Origin: Apus apus
Lineage: Eukaryota; Chordata; Aves; Apodiformes; Apodidae
Length of the DNA stretch: 64,000 nt
Assembly: GCF_020740795.1 (NCBI RefSeq)
Contig: NC_067284.1
Coordinates: forward strand, 99,811,440 to 99,875,439
Direction: 5' to 3'
In this document: positions 35,219 through 46,300 of the stretch, piece after piece
How the letters are laid out: each line of letters opens with the position of its first letter
Position numbering within the stretch: position 1 is the first letter of the stretch
Notes under the pieces: generated by a model
Seen by the model: the letters and a program-made list of their open reading frames with translations, nothing else
The model's database searches: none
Told to the model about the DNA's origin: nothing
Program-made: the position numbers and the translations under genes

Positions 35219-37087
35219 CATTTGGAGCAAAAAAAGGATAGTAGCCTGCAAATTACGTTAGCTCTAATTCCCAAAACTTTACATCAGCAGGGCCAGCGAG
35301 CCCTAGACTAGCCTACTCAGCTGTGTGGACTGATCATTGTTGCTGTGCGTGCTGTGACTGATCCCCAGGCTAGCAGGGATTCCATGAAGGCTACAGACAA
35401 AGTGAAATCTAAACCACCTGCACCCTGGGGTGGGAATGTATCATTCTTAAGCAACCTCAAACTCCCATAATGGTTTAAATGTTAACAGAGGACACAGCCC
35501 GAGTTAGAAGTACAGACAATTCTTTTTTTTGAAAGCAATGCAAAGTCTTTTTTAAGTGAAGCAGAACGGCACACCTAAATAAACAAGACAAATTGTTGAA
35601 AAACAAATACTGACTAGCAAGCAAAATGAAAGGCTACCTGTGTTTACATGTGCATAGTCCATGGACTTAATTGGTGCACTAGGAATAATATAACACACCA
35701 AAATGGTTGTTCAGATAACTTCAAGCCATATTATTTCCTCAGCCCTTCTCTTTCCTGGTCTGTTCCCCTCTTTCACACACTGTGCTATTTTGTCAACTTT
35801 CCCTTTATGGCAACACAGATAACACCTTGTTCTACAGTCATCCTTTCCTTTAAAGAAAAGCATATGTTATTCATTCCACATTCACCAGAAATTATGGGGC
35901 TGTGAAATAGCTTGACTCCTTATCCAGTTTGCTGCATTTTACTTTTTTAGTTTTCCTTTACCCTTCTGGCACAGAGCACTGCTGCCACATGCTGTTTTTA
36001 AAGCAGTTTGAAAGAACTGTGAGATCTATCTGAAGAAAAGTATGAAAAAGTAAAATGCTGAAAAAAGCTAATTTACAGAAGATGGAATAAGAGTCAGAGA
36101 ATAGCAATAGATTTTTGGCCCTTGTGTTCTCCAAAATTAGTCACTTTTTTTTCTCTTGAAAAGCAGGGGTTTCATGTGCTTTTGTTATACATTCACATTT
36201 CTGAAGGTAAGCACTTAGCTTCTAAAAATCTATTGATGTCTTCAGTTGATTGTATTAAAGTGGTGCTCTCCAAATAGAACACTTGCTTTTTTTACCTCCC
36301 TTTTTGTTCAAATATTTGAGAATATATGAAACTTTTACATGGACAGTTTGTGTCCAACATTAACTTCTGTTCACAAAAATCTTTAGTTTTGTTTTAACTT
36401 TGTGTTAGGTGTGCAAGAAAAAAACAGAACTGGAGTATGAAAGTACTTTAAAATACCAGTTTCCATTGCTTTTATATATGCATTTCTGTGAACACAGAAC
36501 ATGTGCTCATCTAACTAATAAAATCCTATTAGGAACTGCTACAACTGTATATAGCTAGCACTGAAAATAAACCAAATTAATGTGCTCTATTATCTTTATG
36601 AGTGTTCAAACAACTCCTACTAATGCTTACAAACTGGAATTCCATAGAAGATATTCTCCCTTGAATGCACGATCACACTGAGGGCAGACTCTAGTGCAAT
36701 AACCTTTAAATAAATAAACATTAATTAGAGTTATGTATTGAGCATGGACACACTGCTCTTTTTGCCCTCTCTTCCCACCCTCTCATTTTTAAATGACTTC
36801 TTATCAGTCTCATCTGCTCTGTATGCTCCATTTTTTCTGATGTGTAGTCTGTATTACCCAATAGGACAATGTTAGCAGAAATAAGTTACAAGATAATTCT
36901 AGTCAGAGGGATCATAAGCTAAGATTTTCCTAAATAAATAAAGTGTACTGCACCAAGGAAGTTACCCAGGTATAAATGAAACCCTGCTGTGACTTGACTG
37001 ACTGCATTTTTCCTTCAGCTTTTCCCATTTTTGTGTGGCTTGGTTGGTCTAAAAATTACAAGGTTGTTTTGTATTGGCTTTAATTAT

Positions 37088-39096
37088 TTAGCTTTCAGGT
37101 TCATCTTCTGTATCATAATCAGCTTTCTGTTGTATTCTTGCATTTTCTGCTCCTGTATTCAGCTGTTTCTGTCTCTCTAGCTGTAACATCTCAACAGACA
37201 ACGGAACTCTCACATTCTGAACAACCAGGAAATCTCTATTGTTCATCTTACAAATAAGGAGCATCAACAGAATACTTAAATTCTTATTTTAAAATTAAGT
37301 TAGGAATTACTTTTGCAGGCAGTCTCTTCCAGTACCCCGTCTGTGAAAATGATAGCCACTAGATCCTAAAGAAATGCCACATCAGGCAATCTTGAATCTC
37401 TTTTCCTAGACTTTTCTTCATAACCAACTCACAGACAAGAGGAAGTCCCCTTTAACCTCATGAAAACCATATCCCTTGACAGGGAGTAACTGTGAAATTA
37501 TTTTCACTGAGAAAAATTGCCAATTTACATGCTGCATCTCTGTCTGTGTAGATATTAAGCAGCTCACTTTACATTTGAACTTTATATTTTATTAAGCATT
37601 TTGGTTTTCCTATCAGGAGTTTCAGAAAATTAGACAAGAAGCACTGGAAAACTCTGTGGCCTCCTAGTCCTTTGAAAATGAGAGAGGAATACTCACAGCT
37701 AACCATAAGCATGTCAGTCTGGAAGAAAGAATAAACATTTTATCTGGTTTTCTAGTCACTATTAGTGACTAAATAAACACCATCTGACTAATGCTGCTCA
37801 TCTGCTCATAGTTTTGAGATGAAGAAAGTTAAGCTTTAAAACAGCTGCTGTTACTGAAAATAGTCTCTTCTTAAGAAAAGGCCAGTATCTGTGAATGCAG
37901 TCAGTCTACCTCTCTAGATAGATATTTTTCATTTAGCATGCACACAGTTAAAATCGAAGTGGAAGAGGAGGTGAGAATTTCCACTGACCTCCCAACAACA
38001 TTTTTAACACAATTTTTCATTAGCACATCTATAAAACAGTGCTCCATCCAAGCATTTCTCAGCCACTGCTGGTACATGCTCAGAGCTTGAATTCACAGCC
38101 CAATCTTCTCCCAGTCTGGAGCAACAGCCTGATAGGCCCTGACTGGGTCTGAACCTGAAGCCAGTTGAACCTGTACTGCTTATTCACCTGAGAAGTCTCA
38201 CCCTGGCAAGGAGCTGTGAAACTTAGGCTACTTATATACTTAAAGTTAGGCATATGTTTTAGTGTTCTGCTGAACCAGAAGCCTAGGTCAGCTTTATTAA
38301 CCCGACCCTCTTCCTTCCAAATAATTGGTTAAAGTGTAATACCAATACAGAAATATTAGTACTAAAAGGTTCTTTTTCCTGCTGTAAGGATCACAGACCC
38401 CCAGGGGCAAGGAATGAGGGGAACTTGTCAGGAAAGGCTTTAAACAGGAGTGGAAAGTTGAACATATTGTCACTGGCTTCAGTACAGAAGTATCTGCATA
38501 ACTCTTCTTCCAATCATGGGGAGGTCAAATGTTGTCAAGCTCTAAACACACAAATAAAGCATACTAATGTATCACTTTGACTTCTCACACTCTGCAGGGT
38601 TATTTTTAAGGAAATGCTGCTGACTTTATTGAGAAACAGTGACCTAGCTAAAAGTATTTCATACTGTCTCTGTAACAAAGTACCAGATGTCTTTTGCACA
38701 CAAAGTTCTTTACACAGTCAAGACAAATGTAACCAACTAGAACAGCTCTTCTCTCAACACTTGAGAGTGTAAGAGGTGACATTAAAAACCCACAGCTACT
38801 TTCAGAGCACCATTTTGAACACATAGCCTGCAAGTGTCGCAAATGCATCTCTGTAGCAAATTCAGCTTTAAATAAAAGTTTTTCTAGTATTAACTAGAAA
38901 ATGTGAAAACAATAAAAAGTTTTGCATATTAGCAGCTGTTACTAGTTGTTTTGAATGTCATGGTCCAGAAAAGCTGTGCTGAGGTATTTCCCCTATTTCT
39001 TCACTTACTGAAGTCGAAAGTTTCTCATAAAAGGCAAACCCCAAACTCTTTTCCGTGACTCTGTAGACACATTATTTCCTGAGGAATTTGTGGCCA
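37088..39096 (-). CDS. Candidate unrecognised multi-exon gene, 3' part (unproven)
   Basis: Four exon-like blocks on the - strand, in order: 39096-39009, 37718-37697 (22-nt microexon), 37543-37433 and 37246-37088. Their borders read AG and GT, with donors GTAAGT, GTGAGT and GTGAGT, and the phases chain (2, 0, 0) into one open frame ending TAA. The last block gives 52 residues with a charged helix-like part (VEMLQLERQKQLN) and an acidic C terminus (DYDTEDEPES). Earlier parts include RKRVWGLPFMRNF and LLPVKGYGFHEVKGDF. I do not recognise the family. Upstream open blocks at 39560-39380 and 40000-39892 could extend it, but their donors are weaker or ambiguous. Each block alone could arise by chance in AT-rich DNA; the combination of splice signals, phase and composition is the only support. 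It could also be a lncRNA, a pseudogene or chance. Confidence 0.22.
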
Positions 39097-42000
39097 CTGA
39101 GGTTGTGTGCAAGTGGCCAGAAATCTCCAGGAAATGCCTTCATAAGTAATCTCTTATATTTAGCTTCAGAGCTTTAAAAAAATTACCATTGCTTCCAGTA
39201 ACATATTATGGGACCACACAGATATTTTTTGTTTGTTTCCACTATGTAAAAACAAAGGTTTTTTTACAAAAGACTGATTGCAAAGATCACTCAATAGCAC
39301 ATAAAGGTAAACAAGTAAAAACACCTACAGGGACGTTTACCCCTTCTATGTCCCAAAGTCTAGGATATGGGGTTCACACTGCTCTTCCAGACAGCAAGCA
39401 GACTGCTAAGCCAAATAAGTGATTCTCTCCCCGGTTCTGCTAAACTCTGTTTTGTAACACCCCATTGTTCCTGTTCGGATGGGTCTCCAGGCAAACATAC
39501 AATGCCACCTGCTAAGATCAGTACGCAGGGCTCTTTTTCATTAAGGCAGTTAATTAGACCCTGTAAACATCCATTACTGTAGAGAGCTGGGAGCAGGAGT
39601 CATTATGATGCTCAGCATGCTTCAGAGGTAAACAAGGGGCTGGGGAGAGGAAGGGATTTGAAATGTGAACCAAAGTGAATAATGACTTGGAAGAAGACAG
39701 TAGTATTCAGTAATTATACTGAGGTAATTTCTGCAGCTGAGGTAACAGCTGAATTTCTAATGATAGCAAAAGAACTGTGCTTAAAAATCTGTATAAATAC
39801 AGTGTGGACATTATCTTCAACACATTTTATGCCATAGGTGAGCCAACAGGAACTACACTTTATTCATTAGCTGAAGGCTGTATCATCCTACCATGGGAGG
39901 CTGGTCCTCTAATATACCACTGCTGCAATTTTGTCTGAACTGCATTTCACTGAGTTCTGCACTCAGCAAACATGAGTGCACACGGATTCCTTCTCCCCTT
40001 CTGATAGGGAGCAAGAAGGATCTTCATCCTCCTCCTCTAAAGACATGAGCTGAAAAAGGAGTTGGAAGAAGAAAAAGAAAGCAAAGGAGCACTAGTGCTG
40101 ACAACAGATATTCCACCCCCCAAAATACTGCCACTATTCTGTGCCTGCAGAGTGGTACAGGTGGCCCAGCAACTTGTTGTGTGTCTCAGCTGAAGGCAGC
40201 AGAGTCAGCAGCAGATAAGCTCCCATTATCTAGCTGTGGGAACATTCAGACAGCAATACAAAGTGTCTGTGGCTGCTCAGAGGTAGAGTGGTAAAGAACC
40301 AAAGATGGGAGCATGAAAAGGGTCAAAGAAACTAATATAATGAAAGTATCAAGGCAGAAGATTAAAGGAAAAGAAAAATCCACTGAGAAAGGAGGATGAA
40401 ATGAAAAAATGCTGGAGAATTAATGAGGGTGTATGGCCTGTGTGAAAACAGATGGTGTGGGAGAAGGAATGCATTCACCTGAGAGACTCCTCAAATGACA
40501 CCAGGAATGAATCAGTTTTCCGTGATACTCACAAATGCTGCAGCACAAGACAATTCCAAATGTCAATCTCAATATTTCCCTTAGAAATGGACTTTCATGC
40601 ATTGAATCATAGTCAGTTTGGTTAGATGAAAAGACCTTGAGTCCCATAAAACAAGGCAAGGGAAACCTTTGCATACCCCTTCATGTATCAAGCAAAGTTC
40701 CTATCTAAACCCTTACTCTGGACATCATCCTCTGTGAAATTTGTAAGTTTGATGGCATTACTCACCACTCCTCTTCACCATTTTCTCATAGTTGCTTTCT
40801 CAGTCTTATGTTTCTAAAGTAACTGACCTGTGAGATAAAGTCAAATGAACTGTCTGACTGCTTTTTTCAGCATTCACAGCACCACACCTTTAAAAATGCT
40901 GTGGATGTTTTGCAACCATAACCCTGTGAAAGGATCTGTTTGGAACAGATTAAAAAGAAGTCACTCACAGAGCTACTGGTGGAAGCAGTGCTTTGTCATA
41001 CACACTGCCAAAGGTTCCCAGTTGTCCATCTTCATCTGAGTTTTCCTCTCACATCTTCATCTCATATTGATAAAAGGTGCTGAAAAAAACATTATCCCAG
41101 GTGTACCAGTCCTTTATCTAGTCTTTTGCTCAAGAATTCTGAGGGTAAGGTGTGTTTTGTTGTGTTTTTTTTTAACAATCCTAATCGTGTGTTCTCAGAA
41201 TTTGCAGTGAAAAGCACTAATAAAAATTATTAATGAGTTTCAAGCATGGGCAATTGGGAGTGACATGTAAGTGTCCTCCGAGTGACAATTTACTTTCATG
41301 ATGGAGTTTAAAGAGAACTGTGAAGAATCATTCCTCAAAAGCAAAGACACACACAAAAGAGAAGGTTGTTATTTTAAAATACATAACTGCATGCTCCAGA
41401 AAAACTTTTTTAAAATAATAGGTGATACAAGTGTCTTAGGCAGCTCTGATTGTTTAAGTAATACTTTCAGTATTTCACCTCAAGTAAGCACTTCTTTCTA
41501 GGGAAAGAGGTCATGGTGAAAGATGACAAAAGATATAAATGGATTCTTGGTCTGCCATGCTCATAGGATAGCTGTAAGAAAGGCATCCCTTTTCTGCTTA
41601 AAATTGAGAATTATTAATTCACACTTTGAGCTGTGTGCTCTCTCACTTTTTTCATCCCAGTCACTTAATTTCTAGTTTCTGGGTAATTTCCATGACCTAG
41701 CACTCTTTATCTCACCCTACGCACTGTCTCCAAGACTAGGATCAGGGAGAGAAAAAAGCCCTATGCAAACACAAATCCTACTTTCCCTACCAGATCCTTT
41801 CAAAACTCCATGTTTTGGGAAGGCACCACCTAAAATTATTATTTTCAAATTATCACTGGTTACTAAATAAATAAATAAATAAATAAAGCAGAGGTGTGTG
41901 ACAGGAAAACTACTGATTTTCCGTTTGTTTCCACCGAGTTCAAAGGAGGCAGGGACTGTTACATTCCGGCAGGGCAGCGCACAGACGTGACCCTCAGCGT

Positions 42001-42300
42001 TAAGGCAGTAATCACAGGTGGCCGTCTGGGTATTCTGGATTCGTTTTCTCCCCCTACGACGGTACAGTTCTACATGAGCAAACTAGACCTGTGCTTGGTT
42101 TACCTGTGTATAAAGAGGACTACGCTTGCTGCTAGAAATCACAGCAACATTTCTGCCAGCTGAACACATTTGTGTACCTGTGCCTGTCTCCTCAACCACT
42201 CCTTACGACGGGACTGTGGAAAACTCTGGCGCTTCGCCCTGTACAGTCTCAACAGGGCATCGCGATGGGAACCCTGAAACACCAGAGAAAAACAGAACAA
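39097..42300. other. Intergenic DNA upstream of SYNJ2
   Basis: AT-rich with no recognised gene. Holds possible further - strand blocks (39380-39560, 39892-40000) of low certainty and an (AAAT)n microsatellite at ~41862-41887. From about 41.9 kb the GC and CpG content begin to rise toward the SYNJ2 island. Confidence 0.5.
41862..41887. repeat. (AAAT)n microsatellite
   Basis: About six AAAT/AATA units just upstream of the CpG-rich SYNJ2 promoter region. A short tetranucleotide tract, likely length-polymorphic. Confidence 0.9.
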
Positions 42301-43183
42301 CAACGCACTTTTATATAAACTGCTTTTTAATCAGTAGTCAGCCCGAGACGCGCACGGTGTGTTTCCCCGGGCAGGCAGGCCCAGCCGAAAGGCGCCGTGA
42401 CACCGAGCGGCTCAGCCCCCCGGGCTTCCCGCTCCCGAGGCCGGGAATCACCTCACGCCGCCCGGGAGGCGCCAGGCCGGGGAGCCCGCCCTCGGGAAGC
42501 GCCAAGGAGCGCGGCTTCCCTCCAGGAAAAGCCGGGCAGCAGCAGCCGCCCCTGCCAGGCGGGCGGAGAAAGCGATTTCGGCGCCTCCGGGCGGGTCACT
42601 CCGCGTCGGCCCCACTCGCCTCGCACCGGGCGGGCCAGGACGGCGGCGCTGCCGGGGGCTCGGGGGCAGCTCCACCTCAGCCCCGCGGCCGCCGCTCCTC
42701 CCCTCTCCCGCCGGCAGAGTGGGTGGTTGTGCCCCGGTGGCGGCTCGTACCTGTCCCGGAGGAGGAGGAGCCGGAGCCCGGGGAAAGGGGGACAAAGTTA
42801 ACTGGAAAGTTTACAGGGAGCCGTGGGTGGAGAGAGGCGGGGAGAGGCAGGTCGCTCCCGCCCCGCTGGCCGGGACTCCCCGGGGAGTCGGCAGCAGCCG
42901 CGGGCCGGGAGCGAGCGGCAGCCGCGGGCCGCCCGCCCCCCTCGCCGCCCGGCGCTCCCTCCGCGGGCGCTGCCGAGGCGCCCGGCTCCCGGGACGGGGC
43001 ACGGCCGTCCCCCCCGCCCGCTTCCCTCGGCGTCCTCGCCAGGGACCCGGGACCCGCACCCGGACGAGCTCCCGAGGCCGTGGGGCTGCTGGCGGCCCCC
43101 GGGAGGCTCCTCGGCCGCCGGGGCTTGCATCGCCGCTTCGCCGACGCCCCCCGCTCTTAGCCTCTCTGCGACCGGCGGCTCCC

Positions 43184-43304
43184 ATGGCTCTGAGCAAAGG
43201 GCTGCGGCTGCTCTGGAAGCAGGAGCCGGGGCCGAGCGCCCTGCTGGAGGCGCGCACCCGCCAGGACTGCCTGTTGCTGGAGGCCGGCACCGTGGCCGCG
43301 CTCA
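43184..43304 (+). CDS. SYNJ2: SYNJ2 coding exon 1
   Basis: 121 nt from the ATG at 43184 to the GTAAGT donor at 43305, encoding 40 residues plus one base. The context CCCATGG has G at +4 but no purine at -3. It lies inside the CpG island and is very GC-rich. The middle ([17 protein letters not shown]) is less conserved than the flanks compared with my memory of the human protein. Confidence 0.93.
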
Positions 43305-46300
43305 GTAAGTGCCGGGCCGGGCCGGGCCGCTTCCCGCCGCCCGCGGCCGGGGGGGGCTGCGGCCTGGGGACGCGGCGGGGCCGCGCCTGGCGCCTGCGAA
43401 GGGGCGCCGGGCTGCGCGGGCACCGGCAGTGCCCAAAGGGCAAAGAGCCGAAGGGGAGAGCGCAGACCCGGGCCCGGGGCACACTGACCGTAAGGGGTGG
43501 CCTCAGGTGCCCTGCCGTGCGTGGAGGGCTGGCCGGTATCTCCTCCTGTGAGACCCCGGGCCTGGCGCGGGCCTGGCCGGCTTTGGCTCTGCCCTGGACG
43601 CCTTGACCCTCCTCCCTCCCCAGCAGCCGGGGCGGAAGAAGCAGGACACCCGCCCGTCTCGGTGCAGGGCACCTGGACGGAGCAAGCCTTGCCCTCCACC
43701 GATGTGCCTCGGGCTGCACAGGGGGTCCAGCTGCAGGGAAGGGGCCCGCTGCCTCTTGAGGAAATCCCTGTTCAGCTGCATCGGGTGTTAACCACCAGTC
43801 TAAGCATCCGTTTCACAGCAGAGATTATTTTGGATGGTTGATTTGAGATGAATGTCCTGTAAAAACACCCCTGGCTTCTTGCTGTGGTGCCGTCCCAGCC
43901 CTTGTGATTTGTGCTGTGTTACTTACAGCGGGCTGTAAGTTACTGGAGTGTCTGGTTTTTACTGGAGGAGCAGGCGTCTCACCTGGGGCAGTGGAAGCTG
44001 TAAACGTGCTCAGGGTTGTCCCGTCTTGTGTTTTGCCACCTCTGAGTTAATCACAGATGCTATGCTAATACGCAGGCAGACGCAGAAAAATGAGGTGACT
44101 GAGAGTGGAAGGGTGCAAAATGTAATGCAGGGTAATGTGTGCTTGTGCTGTGCTCTTAAATGGTTTTGTGTGTGATACCCACCTGTTCCTGCAATCATGC
44201 CACTGTTTACAGTGGTGTAGGAGTCCGTGTTCAGGCAGCTGAAAGGATAAGGGGGAGACTAGAACTGTGAATTTTGTAGTGAGAACTGTATCTATCTTGT
44301 ACAACGTCAGCTCAGGATCCGGGGCCCACTGAGCTGAATCTTCCGTGATATATGGTGGCAAGACGTCCACATTAAAATGTCTGGTTTTCAGGTATTGGGG
44401 GGTTTATGAATGAAGAAAGCCAAAAAGGTCTTCAGGTGGCAGCTGATTTTCACAAGAATCGTTCCAACAGTGGGAAATTTTCCACCTGTTGTGATAAAGA
44501 TCTGTTATTGCCACACTGTGGGGATCTTTTAAAAAATGTGATGGAATTTTATATTGTGTGGTATTTGGAGGTTTCTTGTTAAATTAATTGGTTATAGTGG
44601 ACATTAATATGTTGCAATTTTTTTTTAGGATTTTTGGTGTCAGTTTTAAACTAACTAACCGAGTGAAAATCTGTTAGTATGAGCAGCATTTTACTCACTT
44701 TCCCTGATTGAAAAACCTGTTGCATTAAAAGGTCTTCATTGATATCAGTGGGTTTTGATCTGTATTTTGTTATTCTGATATGAATCTAAAGCAGCTCCAC
44801 TGCCTAAAGCCAATGTAAATTAATAAAATTGAGACACTAGTATTTGTGTAATGACCCCAAGTCATTTGTATGACCTGTACTTGGAAAAATTATTTGCAGT
44901 CTCCTTAATTAAAGGAATCATCAACTTAAATAGATTTTGCTCCCCTAGTGTTGCTATCCCCCATTTGAATTGCTATAGCTAAAAAGTATTCGATAATTTA
45001 TTTAATCTCTTTTAAAATGTATGTTAAAAGAATTTTGAAGTAGTGATCTATGTAGTGGATAGTGTAAAAGCCTGTTTGCCATGCCTTTTAAAAATCCAAT
45101 GTCACCTCTTGAGATAACTGTAATCATTTTGGCATCCAGCCCTCTCCATGTTAATAACTTTGGAGTTTTGCTTCATTTGGTTTCTCCTTTCTTACTTGGG
45201 TTGGTTCCTACATTATAGGAAAAGCTAGTTTATCTAGTTGAGCCTGTTTAGTTAATTTCTTCTGCTTATGCAGTGAAGGACCAGAAAAGGAGGGAAAACC
45301 AGCAGTAGGCAATGTGATGGTAAATTTACAAGAATTGTGAAGAGGAAGCTCCACAGCCAGGGAGGTAAGAGAGCAACATTAGTTTTGCTTTGTTTGACTC
45401 ACCTTTAGGTTGCTGTTAGTAGCCACAGAATACTTCAGTGTTTGATTAAGGCATTGTATTATGTGATCTCAGATACATTAGCCCTGGGATTGTGTTAATT
45501 TTGGCCTGTCTACTTTTCCATTTCTAAAAAAAAAAAGTTTTTTAAAAAATTGCATGCCTGTGGTGATGAGGAATTATGCAACTGTGCCTTGTGTGAACTT
45601 ACACACTAAATAAAAGCAGATACATATACCTGGAGCACTTAAGTTGTACAATAGTTTATGCAGTTTTATGAGAGCTGTAGAGAGGAATAATCATGGATGG
45701 ACAATGAAGGCCTGAGATAAAATTTTAGTCATTCATTATACTTTTCCATAATTACCAAGTGGCTCTTTCCTGTTGAACAGGCATGAGCTCTGTATTTTTT
45801 TGAAAGTTCAGTTGCTTCTCTAATAGTTGTGTACTATAAGGAACCTAAATGTTGAATTTAACCTACACTCAGTGGCAGAAGGGAGTGAGAATCATCTCAG
45901 AAGTGATGTTACTCAAAAGAGATCTAAAATACTACACACTTGTTTAAACACATTGTCTATACACACCACAAGCCTCTAGCAAGCCCATAATTGAAATAAA
46001 CCCTTTCAAATATGTGCACTAAAAATGTGATACTGTATTGTGAATGGATGACTTTATACTTTTTCCTGTCTCCATACATTACAAAGGTCATTATGACAAT
46101 TTTAGTTGTAAATCAGAATTTCCTTGTTGCATATAGAGATTTAATACTTTTAACTTGAAACATATTTGCACATTTGATACCAGTAGTGGGAAAGTATTAT
46201 GGAGATCTCTAGTTGTCTGTGATGTCAGCAATTTATAAAATAAGCACACTCAGGCGGTAACAGAAACCTGACCTAAGAAACTTTTGGAAAAATCAAGGAA

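Larger units (their letters stand above)
28514..37087. other. Intergenic DNA between SNX9 and the 37-39 kb block
   Basis: Mostly AT-rich, without recognisable exons. Contains the antisense CR1 at 29.3 kb, (ACA)n at ~30403-30420, A/C tracts near 33056-33092 and 33490-33522, and a C run at ~35204-35218. The 126-codon and 149-codon open frames on the - strand (32611-32991 and 34802-35251) resemble nothing I know and have no splice or repeat context. A modestly GC-richer patch lies at 34.8-35.1 kb. Confidence 0.6.
42330..43600 (+). promoter_or_regulatory. CpG island / SYNJ2 promoter region
   Basis: An abrupt switch from AT-rich DNA to very GC- and CpG-dense sequence (many CG dinucleotides, GGGCGG/CCGCCC-type boxes, CCGGG runs) covering the ~850 bp before the SYNJ2 start codon and the first exon. 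No convincing TATA box lies close to the start, as expected for an island promoter, although TTTATATAAA sits at 42311-42320 at the island's left edge. The transcription start cannot be placed exactly. Long open frames across the island on both strands are a by-product of low stop-codon density at high GC. Confidence 0.85.

Noticed and set aside
34802..35251. 149-codon - strand open frame
   Set aside because: Begins across the poly-C run, has no recognisable domain, no splice context and no coding-like pattern; treated as chance.
37980..38200. Open - strand stretch of ~57 codons near 38.1 kb
   Set aside because: Several frames are open at once, the splice borders are poor, and it does not fit the phase chain of the neighbouring candidate exons.
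38587..38673. Exon-like - strand block reading YEILLARSLFLNKVSS
   Set aside because: The donor GTGAGA is acceptable, but joining it to the 39.0-kb block needs a GAG-type acceptor; the usual acceptor gives an early stop. The 22-nt block fits better.
42126..43160. 344-codon + strand open frame over the CpG island, and similar long frames on both strands up to 43.8 kb
   Set aside because: Overlapping long frames in several phases on both strands are what high GC produces. Composition is Arg/Pro/Gly/Ala-rich without domains, and only the short SYNJ2 exon inside it has homology.
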